Shown one piece after another: positions 1-24,458 of a stretch of 64,000 nt of DNA (position 1 is the first letter of the stretch; each line of letters begins with the position of its first letter). The stretch comes from Volvox africanus (lineage: Eukaryota; Chlorophyta; Chlorophyceae; Chlamydomonadales; Volvocaceae), in NCBI GenBank assembly GCA_030268105.1, contig BSDZ01000010.1, forward strand, positions 5,066,914 to 5,130,913. The letters are read 5' to 3'. Under the pieces are notes generated by a model that searched no databases, was not told the DNA's origin, and was given only the letters and a program-made list of their open reading frames with translations. Both the position numbers and the translations under genes were made by a program.

Positions 1-1035
1 TGCGCATTGCTACTGTTTTATGAATACTTGAACACTTGTAAATATATGGAATGTAAAACAATCTTAAGCTCACGGGGAGGAAAAACGGCTTCAACCCTAA
101 CTTGAACCCAAAAGTGTAAGGTTTCTTATAGAGAGGTGTAGTCAGTTCAATATGAAATATTAATTAGGACTCTGTCGTGCTACCCTTAATGTTTAGTTTT
201 GCATGTCTCACGTACACCTCTAGGGCTTTCTGACCTCGCCGGGGGCAACCGAAAGGCGTAGATTAGGTGACACTAAGCGATTGCAGCGAATATTACTTTG
301 GAACAGGAACGGACTCTGATATTTTTTAAACATCTCGCCGAAATGAAGCCTTCAGGACATAGCCCTACTTGTCCATTTCTATGCAGCTTTGAGAAAGTTA
401 GCTCATCATGGATTTAATTGGCATAAATTGTACCAATAATACATACTTAGCTACTCGTCGACACAATGTTGGCAATCTTCCACGATGCACTTTTTCTCCA
501 TACCAGGAAACATCTTCACTACTTCATAGGATAAACAAGAATGAATGCTAGAGGGTTCGAGATATGTTTTTCTTCTTACGGTCAGCTGAATTTCCAAACA
601 CACCTATAGTACTATCGTAATGGAGTTATGGCGATGCTACCCATCAGATGCGTATGCAATAATTCCTATTTGCATGATCTTCTGAAGCAGAGGTAAGATA
701 ACCCCTGAACTCTGACTTCTGTACCCATCGACTTCTAAATGATGCAGGCTCCAAAATTTCCTATAACCCTACTGCATTGGCCTTGCAATCCAGATTCCTT
801 AAATATGTTATTTGGGTAGGTCATTAGCCCAGTATTCTGGGGCATTTCAACCGGACCTGGTAGAAGCGCTGTCGTCGAAGCTAGACAGCTCCGCAGCCTT
901 GGTCCAAGGTTAAAAGCGCATTTTGGCATTGGTCAGCATCTCCTCTCTAGAGGAGCGTAGCGTCGTGGTCCATTTTGGAAGCAGTCGACGCGTGTTAGTG
1001 CACGCTCGCTGTCAGCCTCTCTTGCGTCCACTCAG
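1..1035. other. Intergenic, upstream of channel gene
   Basis: No coding segment is supported here. The DNA is AT-richer than the exons that follow, short open frames lack codon bias or motifs, and no RNA gene is recognised. The promoter of the channel gene should lie in the right-hand part, but no clear TATA box or other element can be named. Confidence 0.5.
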
Positions 1036-15300
<14,265 letters not shown>

Positions 15301-15800
15301 TAGAGCTCCATGCGGCTGAGGGGCGAATGGGCGCTCGCAGGCGGTCGGTTGCGGAGAGAGGGGCTTACGGGCGGAGAAGGGGTCTGGCTGACCGGGCTTG
15401 GAGGCATCCGTACCTTCGGGTCGGGGCCTGTGTTTCAACACCTTTGCATCCCCGCCTGTGGAGGGTGGGAGGTGCACGTGGTGCTCGGTCCAAGGTGACG
15501 TTGGGCTGCTGGATCTTTTGCGCCCCTCGGGGTCCTGGATGTGTGTGTCAGGTCAAACCCTGTATGCGCACACAAGTTCCTGTATGTGTATTTGCAAGTT
15601 ACAGTTATGTCCTGTAGCCACCCTGGCCTCCGCCTCCGCCGGCCACCAATGCCCGGTGGGGCCGCCCGAGTGGGGTCCTGGCTCGCGGCCTCGGCCTGGG
15701 TCAGGGGCCCAGATATATGCGAGTATGCAAAGCTGACGGAATGAAAAGCTCCATTATGACCCTTTGGAGACTTGATGCAGATTATTTGTGCTTGCTATTA

Positions 15801-15805
15801 TGTAA
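15801..15805 (+). terminator. Putative poly(A) signal TGTAA of channel gene
   Basis: TGTAA, the volvocine polyadenylation signal, occurs about 500 bases after the stop codon, which is a typical 3' UTR length for these algae. No transcript evidence is available. Confidence 0.5.
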
Positions 15806-16126
15806 ACCTGATGCTCAACGTCACCCGGAATGTTTTCCGGCCCTTGAGGCCCCAGAACGGCGGGTCATGGGGACGAGGGATTCCCGGGACGAGGCGACGC
15901 CGGCGCCAGGTCCCAAGACCTCGCCTCACACGCCCCGCCTTGGTTTGGGTTCGCAGCGAATCACCCCGAAAGGCCTTGACTTCGTTTGATCCCATCCGAT
16001 GTCAAATAAACATGACGCCATTTTGGAGGAGCGGGTCGGTATGGGGCGAATGCAGTGGCGAGGTCGCATGGGCAGTAATGATATTACTTATCATATCGAA
16101 TGCGTTGTCTCCCGATGTGTTGCACA

Positions 16127-16131
16127 TTACA
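16127..16131 (-). terminator. Putative poly(A) signal of minus-strand gene
   Basis: TTACA on the plus strand, i.e. TGTAA on the minus strand, about 200 bases beyond the proposed minus-strand stop at 16328-16330. Confidence 0.35.
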
Positions 16132-16327
16132 CCATGTCGTATGTTGGGGACGTGTAACGGTTGGGTACACAGCGCAGCACATGACAGCAGCAGTACATGA
16201 CATAAACTGCTGTTGTGAATAATGGCAAATCGGTGCAAAAGGATTCATGATGGCATAATACCAAGGCAGCCGAGACTAATGCAGGCGGCAGTATATGGCA
16301 CTGCGAGGTGCTCATGTCCGCTGCCTG

Positions 16328-18145
16328 CTAATGCTGCTGATGCTGCTGATGCTGCTGATTGTGACGGAGATAGTGATGTTGCAAAATAGGAGCCGCGTCC
16401 GGTATCCCCGTTTGCATTCTTGGTGTAGGTGCTGTAGGTGCTATTTGCTCCTCATCAGGTGCACTTAGCAACTTCCGTTTGCAGCGTGTCCCTTTGCGCT
16501 GCTGCTGCTGCTGCTGCTGCTGCATCTGTGACAGCAAAGCGGTCTTCCCTATCGACTGACCGTAAATGCAGTTTGCTCACCACGCACGAGTTCAAACTGC
16601 ATATCCGCCCGGCCTCCGCCTCGGCCTCGGCCTCGGCCTCGGCCTAGGCTGGCGCGAATTTCGACAGTTGTACGTAAGCGCGTGGTCCCGCATGTTAACT
16701 GACAACGTTTACATAACCCCAATAGTGATGTCGTATTCATATTCATACGTTTGGATGTGCGCTTTGCCTTTGCACAAATGGGCAGTCGCCGAAACGGCTT
16801 TGTTCTGCTTGTCGTGACATAGCAGGGGGGACCTGCTGAAGTAAGGGTCCGACCTAGCGCCATGTACGCCAGAAGATAGACGTCAGGACCAGCACTTAAT
16901 TCCGCTTTCTCACTTGCGAAAGAAGCGAACCAGTCAGGGGCTAGCTGCTGACGTGGGCATCATGGATTGGGACGAACAGATATAGATGCATAACTGTGAT
17001 TTTTGTCTCAGCTGCATTGGCTACTAACGTCGATGCCCTCCCCTGGGCATCCATCCGGTTTGAGTCTACATTCGGGTGATGAGGTGGAGGTCGTCGGGTT
17101 AGGGGTGCGTGGTAGCTGTGTGCGCATGGCATCCATCATATCATAGCCAGTGGATGGCTTCAGCAACTTATGACCTCCATTATGACCCATTCGGGATTGC
17201 GTGAAGCCCATCCTGCAGCTATTTATGATCTCACGCACTTGTCTTAACCCTTTGTGACTATTTTGATATTTGTTTAGTCATGTGACTCTCTGTTAAAATT
17301 GTACATGGCTCACTAATTATGTGGCGAATTATTGTTTTTTCAGTGTCATTGCTTCCCGCCCTCACTCCACCCTGGGCCGTCTCTCCTGACCCATTCCCTG
17401 GAGATGTCCAGGTTGTAAGGGATACCTGTATCGGTTTTTGAGCCTGTATCGGAAGCCACGTATTTTCCCAATATATGACGATATGACAAGCGTCGATGGT
17501 TATGAAGCTAGGTGGATCATGTTTGGTGATCTTGGAGACTTATATAGCGCTAGCCCGTTCCAGGTGAATATTAGTGGCAGTTTACTTATGTGCTATTATC
17601 TCATTTGTTGGTGCGTCCTACCCTGCAGTATTCCTTATCGCCGGATAACGATGCCTTTGCATGCATCGAATTAGTGGCTGTTATAGGTAGATATATCATG
17701 ACAGGCCTCCTTGCCCCACGTCGGGTTGTTGGGCCGACTTTTTGCTGTTTAAGTACTTTGACAGTACTCCATGTACTCATACTCACAGTCCTCGTTCATG
17801 GCACAAGATACCCTGGTCTTGAAGGGACGTTAGGAACTTGGCAAACTTTACAGGCCTCTCCTCTTCCGAAATATTATTAGAGCACTTGTATCTAGAGCCA
17901 TGATATCCTCGCTCACAAGCAGCTTGTGTCTTGTCCATCGACTTGTTAAGGAGCACGTCCAGTACGTCAGAAGCAAGCTGTGTGCAGCGCTCGCTCTGTA
18001 ATGTCCAATCAATACCTGGTAGCCGCCATTCTGTGTAGGATGAAGTAGGCTTTTCACCATCATCCTGCCCAGGCAGGTCGGCACCATTGTAATCCATTGC
18101 GTCCTGCATTGAAGCACCACAGTCTTCGTAGCCTAGCTGTTTCAT
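16328..18145 (-). CDS. Unrecognised minus-strand gene with Q/H-rich tail (partial exon model)
   Basis: At least three minus-strand pieces look coding. Piece A (18145 to 17822) starts MKQLGYEDCGASMQDAMDYN, contains SSYTEWRLPGIDWTLQSERC, and ends at a GTATCT donor. Piece B (about 17238 to 17029) reads VREIINSCRMGFTQSRMGHN and is Thr/Ser/Pro-rich at its end. Piece C (about 16523 to 16328) follows a CTGTCACAG acceptor and encodes Met-Gln8, a basic patch KGTRCKRKLL, and a tail of QQH repeats before TAG. An AAG|GTGAGT donor at about 18237 suggests a further 5' exon. Connecting exons and phases are not resolved. No family is recognised. A, B and C could also belong to different genes or a mobile element. 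Confidence 0.4.
16330..16523. repeat. GCT triplet clusters
   Basis: Two triplet clusters, 16330-16359 (GCTGCTGAT units) and about 16499-16523 (eight GCT). On the minus strand they encode the Gln/His repeats at both ends of the last proposed exon. Confidence 0.8.
16613..16646. repeat. GCCTCG hexamer repeat
   Basis: Five copies of a GCCTCG/GCCTCC hexamer. It creates a short Gly-Arg run in a minus-strand frame, which is not taken as coding. Confidence 0.8.
17450..17693 (+). CDS. Possible plus-strand exon pair, unrecognised
   Basis: Two plus-strand segments join in phase across a good intron. The first (to 17562) reads PRIFPIYDDMTSVDGYEARW and later GDLYSASPFQ, then GTGAAT. The second begins after CCCTGCAG at 17629 and reads YSLSPDNDAFACIELVAVIG before GTAGAT. 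They lie between pieces of the minus-strand candidate. No start, stop or family is seen. They may be an old gene fragment, a mobile-element remnant or chance. Confidence 0.25.
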
Positions 18146-19688
18146 GAGGGTAAATTGACCAACCCCCCAAACCAGGCCGGCCTACCCCGAAGACCACGCA
18201 CCCAAACAAAGCACGGTTCCGCGCGAATCCACTCACCTTCTGAGGGGGGAACAGCGGCGGCAGTAGCAGCCTAAAAGGGAAAGGGCGTGCACATGCGAGA
18301 GGGAGAAGAACAACGAAACGCGCAAACGAGAAGAAGAGACGCGAGAGAACCGCTCCAAGGCAGTTAAGGCAAGGCTAAGGAACCGTGCACCCGGGAGAAC
18401 TGTGTTTCTGAGGTTTGTCGGAAACGAGCAAAATGTGAAGGAATAGCAAGGAATTAATGAATGAAAATTTGGAAGAAGGATGGGAGGACTTATATGTTGG
18501 GATATGACAGAACGACAGTTGAAGAGTGGTATGTGGGAATGATAAGAAAACTGGAAAGGTCGTTGAAAGGCGCAGTTGTGAATGAAAAAGGAAGTAAGGC
18601 ACAGATCATCTCCTGCTGCTGGACATGCAATATACGAGCCAGCTAAAACTGCCACCAAAAGGTTTTTACTTGGGCTTGTCAGTCTGCGTGCTTCTGAATA
18701 TTCCAAAAGTCAGCTCTACCCGAGTAATATGGGGGCTTATTGGAAACAGAGGTGTGGAAACCGAGGATTAGAAACCTGGGTGTGCAGGCTGAGCTGCAAG
18801 TGCTGGACCACTGCATTGCATTGGGTTAATATTAAATAATCGCCAGGTCACTTTTATATTTGGTTCTTGCGTAAATGTCAGACCTGCGAAGGCTGAATAC
18901 AATATTTGTACCGAATCTGCAGCATTAGTTGTTGCTCTCGGAACAATAGCCATTGCCATTTCTGTTACAATTGCACTGTGCTAATAAAGGCCTAGGTCAA
19001 GAACCGAAGGCCTGACGACAACAAAAACAAGATATAAAGAAAGACGACGCACGCGAATAAATACAGCCCTGAGGACACGGGCTGAGGTAAGGCCCTTAGT
19101 TTAAACGCCTTACCTAGGCCTTACGCCTAACCAACCCAGCTTCCTAACGCAAGCCCTCATTACTCGAAGTCCCTCAATTAATGCTGGTTATGAGCTATGG
19201 TAAAATATATTTATTGTATTTAATATCTCCTCAGCTCAGGAGTCAGAACCCGAACATCCGATGGCCGCTAGTGAATTTTAGTTTAGGTCCTCTGGAAGGC
19301 AACATGTTCGACAATACAATTCAATAGCTTATTTTTATTTTGAAAGTTTGACTGATCATTGCCTTTATTCATTATCCCTTCAACTTCTCGATTCGCGTAC
19401 GAAAACAGTTTCCCACGATCGTTCCTCGCTTGCGTTCGAGGACGCCTTTAAAGTGCAGCTCCTTTAGGCTGGTTTTAGTTCTTAATGTCGCTGTTGTTGT
19501 TGTTTTGTGTGGCGTAATTGGCTGGAAGCTGAATTACAGGAGAAAATATTGGTCGTGATTCGGTTATTTGCAGCAACGCAGCAAGAAGTCCACATCCAGA
19601 AAAGTCAATAGCAACAGTGGTACAACGACCTCCTTTTGCGATTATGGTGATTAAACGTAGATTGTACATAACGTCACGAGGTATTTCC
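18146..19688. other. Intergenic, divergent promoters region
   Basis: AT-rich spacer between the minus-strand candidate and the acyltransferase-like gene, so it should contain both promoters. No core element is named with confidence. A long minus-strand frame at 18233-18706 has no motif. A small inverted repeat lies at 19085-19115. Confidence 0.45.
19085..19115. repeat. Inverted repeat, 9-bp arms
   Basis: AGGTAAGGC at 19085-19093 and its reverse complement GCCTTACCT at 19107-19115 flank a 13-base spacer. It lies within DNA rich in TAAGGCCT-like words. A hairpin or a mobile-element remnant is possible. Confidence 0.5.
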
Positions 19689-22600
19689 ATGACCAGTTCA
19701 AACGTTGGGAGGTATCTTTTAGTAGCACTCCTATGCTTGCTTCTCCAAAGTTCACAGGCCTGCTACAAAAGGCTTGTTTACCATGGCGCAATTCCGCTGC
19801 TTTACATCGATGATTGCACATCGAACTATGAGCTCGGTTTGCTGGTGGGGGCCACCTTTAGTTCCATGATTAAGGGGCGTATGCGAGACAGCCTCGCATT
19901 TCAGAAAGTCCAGGTAAGCAACTTAGTCGGTGACAGCAAATTGCGCGTTGTTATGTATTCCCGAAAGAGAATATTGGGCGTCCCGGGCCACACAAACCCA
20001 ACGTTCATAAAGCCCTGAACCCCGACTAGGACCATCAGGTCATCGGCCGAGCACACCACACTGAATAAGCTGTGACATGGATGGAGGAGTTATTGAGCTG
20101 CGTTTCTGTGAACCTCTGTCCGAACCTGCGGTTTAACCACGGATCTCGGACGGAGACCCTGTTTCAAATGTGGCGCTTTGGGTACGCTGCCAGGAAAGCG
20201 GCGATCCCCATCGATTCTAGATCTTCTTACCTGGACCTTTCCCATACAGGCATATTGCAGCACCAACTGGGGTCGTCAACTTCTTGCCGCCCTCAAGGAT
20301 TGCCACCGTACCGCCTTTCCGGCCTACTTTTCAGAACTGCAGGGCCTTGCGGCCGGAAGCGGTGTGCTCTTCGACCAGGTGACCAGGAGGGGCTACATGG
20401 CCTCCAATGTGCTATATGCTGCGATTGCATAAGCTTACGTAGCAAATAGCATATGCCGTACACTCACAACAACTCGACAACGCGTCATCTCTCGCTTTTC
20501 ACATGGAGTCCGCGCCCTGACCAAGTGCTCGGGCTGTGGTGCCCTCTTCCTTGTTCTCATATCACGGGATTGCAGGTCTTTATGCTGAACGTGCGACAGG
20601 AGATCTTGGCCGCTGGTGAATCGCCCGATGTGCTGGCGAGTTTCCAACGGTGGCTTGAACTCCGCAGTGCTGGCAATAGTAGCAGCAACAACCAGGACCT
20701 AGACAGCGACGGCAGTAGCGGCGGCCTGCATGGAGGCCACATCAACAGCGATGACACATCTTTACCATCCCTCTTTCGTGCCACGGCCGGCTCCCAAAGC
20801 AGTGCTGGTGGTGGCGGACGGGTGGCCAACGGGTCAGATGGGGGTTACCACGGTGATGGCGATAATGCTCACGTCGATCCCTCGTCAGTGGACGCATGCA
20901 GTGACGTGGCTGTGCGACTTCGTAGCCCTGGCGGCCCGCCCGGTAGTGCCCGGCTCATCCTGGGTCACAATGAGGATATGACCAACGACACTCTGGTGCG
21001 TCTCGGAAGGGGGGTAGGGTGGACCCGGTCACACGAGCCCTACAGACATCCAAACACTTACCGACAGCTGTTAAGTACCTGGCAGCGGACTTGTTGCAAA
21101 TCACTCGTATCACTGTCCGACTATCGTGACCGGGTTTGGCCCTATTAGCAGCTGGCCTCCCAGGCTGAGAACGGGTTTCACAGCACCTCGTTTACACATC
21201 CAACAAGTGAGATGTGGTGCCGATCATTTGCCTTGCGCACACGAGCGTCATTAACATGGTTAACGCAGGGAGGCTGATTTACAGCGGCTTGCTAGAGGGA
21301 TTCAGAGGGCTGCGCAGGGGACCTGGCCCGGCCCACAGAGTTCGTGGCCGTTGCAGGACTGAATGAGATGTTGGGGCGTCCTTTGAAACACAGCTTGGAA
21401 TTTCTTCCGAGCGTTTTCCTTCCGTCCGGCAGTCCGGCATGGAGACTTGCGGCTGGGACGGTTTGAGCCGGAGTCCGCCCTCACCCAGAGAGAGAGGAGA
21501 AACAGCCCCGTTTCTTATCTCCCCCGGCCTGTCCCGTCTCCACCCGCATTGTTCGCTGCACCGTAGGGTCGCATGTACTACATCCGTGCAACCATGCCGG
21601 TAGGTTAGCCTTTTCGAGGGCAAGGGCGAGGACGGTGCGGTTGGGGGCTGCTCAACACGGACCCGGACTAAGGACACGCCCTCCTCCTACTTCCAGCGCG
21701 ACAAGTATATGCCGCACAGCACCATCATGCAACTGCAATCCACAATCTTAACGTCAACCGCAACCACAGGGCCGGGGCTCCTGGTTCGCGCTAACGTACG
21801 CGGGTGAGCTGGCGTCCACTGCCTTCGGCGCCAACACTGCGGGTGTGGCGTTCACGCTCAACGCGCTTTACCCTCGCGAGGTTCTGCTGCCTGGTCTGGG
21901 TCGCAACTTCCTGTCTCGGAGGTTGCTGGACGCGGTCAGTGTGGAGGAGGCTCTGGAGGTGCTGACGGGAAGGGATCAGGTGTGTGAGCACAGCGCAGCG
22001 GGGAGGGGAGTCAACGGGCAGGAGTAGGCAGGAGGTGGGCACGACCAGCTGCAGGACAAGACAGGGAGGGAAAGCGACAGAAGGTCCAGGCGGGTACAGG
22101 ACCGCACGAAGGGACACACTATCAAAGCGGTACCGATATGGCGGGTGAGCAGGCAGGCGTGATGAACGCAGTCAGTTGGCCGCAGGCAGTATGGCAGGGG
22201 CCACATTCCTTTACCCGCCTGGGGCCTCCCGAAGCGCATTTCACCGCACTCGCCGGTAATCAGCGATATGATACATTGCCACTCACTTGTACTCAGCTGG
22301 GGGCAGCCGGGCCGGGTCTTAGCAGATGGCAGCTCCGCTTGATGCTCATGATGCTGCCGTTGCGAACCTGTTCCTTTTCCTTTTTCGGTTATCTACCGCA
22401 TTTGTCGGGCCTTGATCCACAAAATATATTCAGCGGATTCAGCGGGAAGAACCTCCCCCACCCCACTTAACGCCAGTGGCTTCTTTCACTCTAGCGCTTC
22501 AACCCGCCCGGCAACCACGTACGAGCTTCCAGTTACGGCAGATAACGAGCCATTGATCAAACGTGCGGTTGTAGGCCACGGGGCGATCTGTCAACCTGAT

Positions 22601-23400
22601 GAGTACACGGCCACCGCTGGGCGTGTGGAATGTGGAGGTGGGTCCAGATGGCGGCCACGATGTCCTGGGCCTGCAGGACAATGCATGGTACTACCACGCC
22701 AACGCCTACATGCGGCTGCCGCAGGTGCGAGGCAATGTGCGTATCGGAATCCGTGGCGGTGTTGTTGGCAGACAGGAAGCAATAGGAGGGGGGCCAACTG
22801 GCGAGACGAGGCGGCGTGGGTCAGTGCATGGGGAACTGGTGACTAGGATGGCTGGGCATGCGGCCGGGCGGCTGGGCGGCTGGGCATACGTGTGGAAGGA
22901 GTGGAATGGAGTGGAGTCCATCCATTTGTGTCTTCATGTATCGTGTACGGGGAGCTCTGCACCTACATCTCTGCACCTACCTGCCGGGTGCCCATATGTC
23001 CATATAAGGTTCTGAGCCGTCAAACGACCCGCACCGTGTGCAGAGGCAGAAACTGGACGATAGCAGTGTCCACCGGGAGGCTCGCTTTGCCCAGTTCACC
23101 ATTCCTACCGGTCCTGAGGACGTGCTGGAGATGCTGGGGGATACAGCGGACGCCGAGTTCCCCATCTACCGCACAGGAGATTATGGCGGTCTCGTTTACA
23201 CCTTGTGTACGGTATTGTACGACCTATCGGGAAGCCGAATGTTGGTGTACCGTGGCAACCCCCGAAATGGGATTTTGGGCTCAGAGCTTGACCTGTACAC
23301 ATTGATGCCGGTGGGTCCTCATGACGGTGAGCGGAAGGAAGGGCACTTGGCGGTGGCGGTCGTGGAGCAGCAGAAAGAGGTCGACGGGCCATGGCAGTAA
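19689..23400 (+). CDS. Peptidase C45 / acyl-CoA:6-APA acyltransferase-like protein (plant type)
   Basis: Ntn-hydrolase-fold protein of the C45/AAT-like family, about 496 residues in the exons found. Exons 19689-19913, 20250-20378, 20576-20995, 21770-21979, 22575-22724 and 23044-23400 are all phase 0. The start MTSSNVGRYLLVALLCLLLQ is a likely signal peptide, so the protein is probably secretory or vacuolar. An in-frame ATG at 19644 is an alternative. Family landmarks are NYELGLLVGATF, ELQGLAAGSGVLFDQVFMLN, then VRQEI, candidate nucleophile Cys in VDACSDVAV, LILGHNED, WFALTYAGELASTAFGANTA, GRSVNLMSTRPP, WNVEVGP, WYYHANAYM, and DTADAEFPIYR. About 85 Ser/Gly/Asp-rich residues precede the Cys. 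A short exon is probably missing between 20995 and 21770. Substrate unknown; penicillin chemistry is not implied. Confidence 0.8.
22493..22516 (+). other. Possible 24-base micro-exon
   Basis: CACTCTAG precedes an in-phase stretch coding RFNPPGNH followed by GTACGA. It would add eight residues between the exons ending at 21979 and starting at 22575. The family alignment reads well without it, so it is left out of the main model. Confidence 0.2.
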
Positions 23401-24458
23401 GGGATTCTGATGGTGGGAGTGGTGGCAGTAGCGGAGGTTCATTGCGTGGGGAGTATCATGGCAGTTCGGATGACCCAGCGGCATGGGAGAGTGTCGTGTG
23501 TTACTTAGGCTGACTCAGCTCCATTGGGGCACCTTCCGCCTCGAGCCTCTACCTCGCGCCCCAATCCACGTCTCGTTCTTCATCTGGCCCCGCCTTTTCT
23601 TTGTTTTTCTTCTTTGGTTCATTTATCTCTCCCAGGTTTTGCAACACCCAGGTTAATTGCATGCCGCTGGTATGCAGCCACTGCATCTTAGCTAACACAG
23701 ACTTGTATTCGTGGGTCGCTGCCGACGGAAGTTTGTGTCACCGATACAAGGCGTGATTTCATACCATGAGTTGGCTTCCAATTTTTATTGGCGTCTGGCA
23801 TTCACGCATGGCTGCACAGATTTTCATTGGAACGCCCGCCTCGTTATGCGTTTGTGGGCGGCATGCGCCGGGCTTCGGCTATTGCGAACTCTCATAAGGG
23901 AAGCAATTTGCAATAGGTTGGTTTTTCATCTTCAGTCGGTACTGAAAGGGCATTTCCTAAAAAGTATGGACTTAACAAGATGCGACATCCCTCGGCTACC
24001 GTACAGTGATTGATTGATGGCGTTTCCGCAGAGATGCGGTGTTCATTTTTAAGCAATATTTTTATTATTTATCACATGTGTATTGGTTTTGTAGGAGCAA
24101 ACTATATGATCCTTTCGCCGGACATTTAGGGATCGATCGTGGAGGTTCGCGCACATCATCGCAGTCGGTTAAGCAGGCTACAATTATACTTTTTTATCCA
24201 TTCTAGGTGCTCTCCTTTGTGAATTTAACGCACCCATACCAGTAGGGCGTTTAATGCCCAGCGTAGGACAGTTCGCACAGCTTTCAACTTTGAGTGCCAT
24301 ATAAGATACGGATGTTTGTAAAAGGCAGATCATGGCAAGGTGTTTTTTGTTAGCGACAGTACTTGCATATTGAGGTATCGACGACAGCCGAGGTTACGAG
24401 GACATCAGGAAGTCACCAAAAGCACCTTATTTGTCGATCATATAATACGTCACTGATA
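23401..24458. other. Intergenic spacer
   Basis: Contains the 3' UTR of the acyltransferase-like gene and the promoter of the next gene. No coding segment is supported. The first TGTAA in this stretch is at about 24317, far from the stop, so the poly(A) site is unclear. Confidence 0.45.

Larger units (their letters stand above)
15301..16327. other. 3' UTR of channel gene and convergent spacer
   Basis: Non-coding. It holds the proposed 3' UTR of the plus-strand channel gene and that of the minus-strand gene to its right, which converge here. Short open frames show no motifs. Confidence 0.55.

Noticed and set aside
18233..18706. 157-aa minus-strand frame
   Set aside because: Phe/Ser/Leu-rich with no domain; likely chance. 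Only the splice donor near 18237 was kept as a hint.
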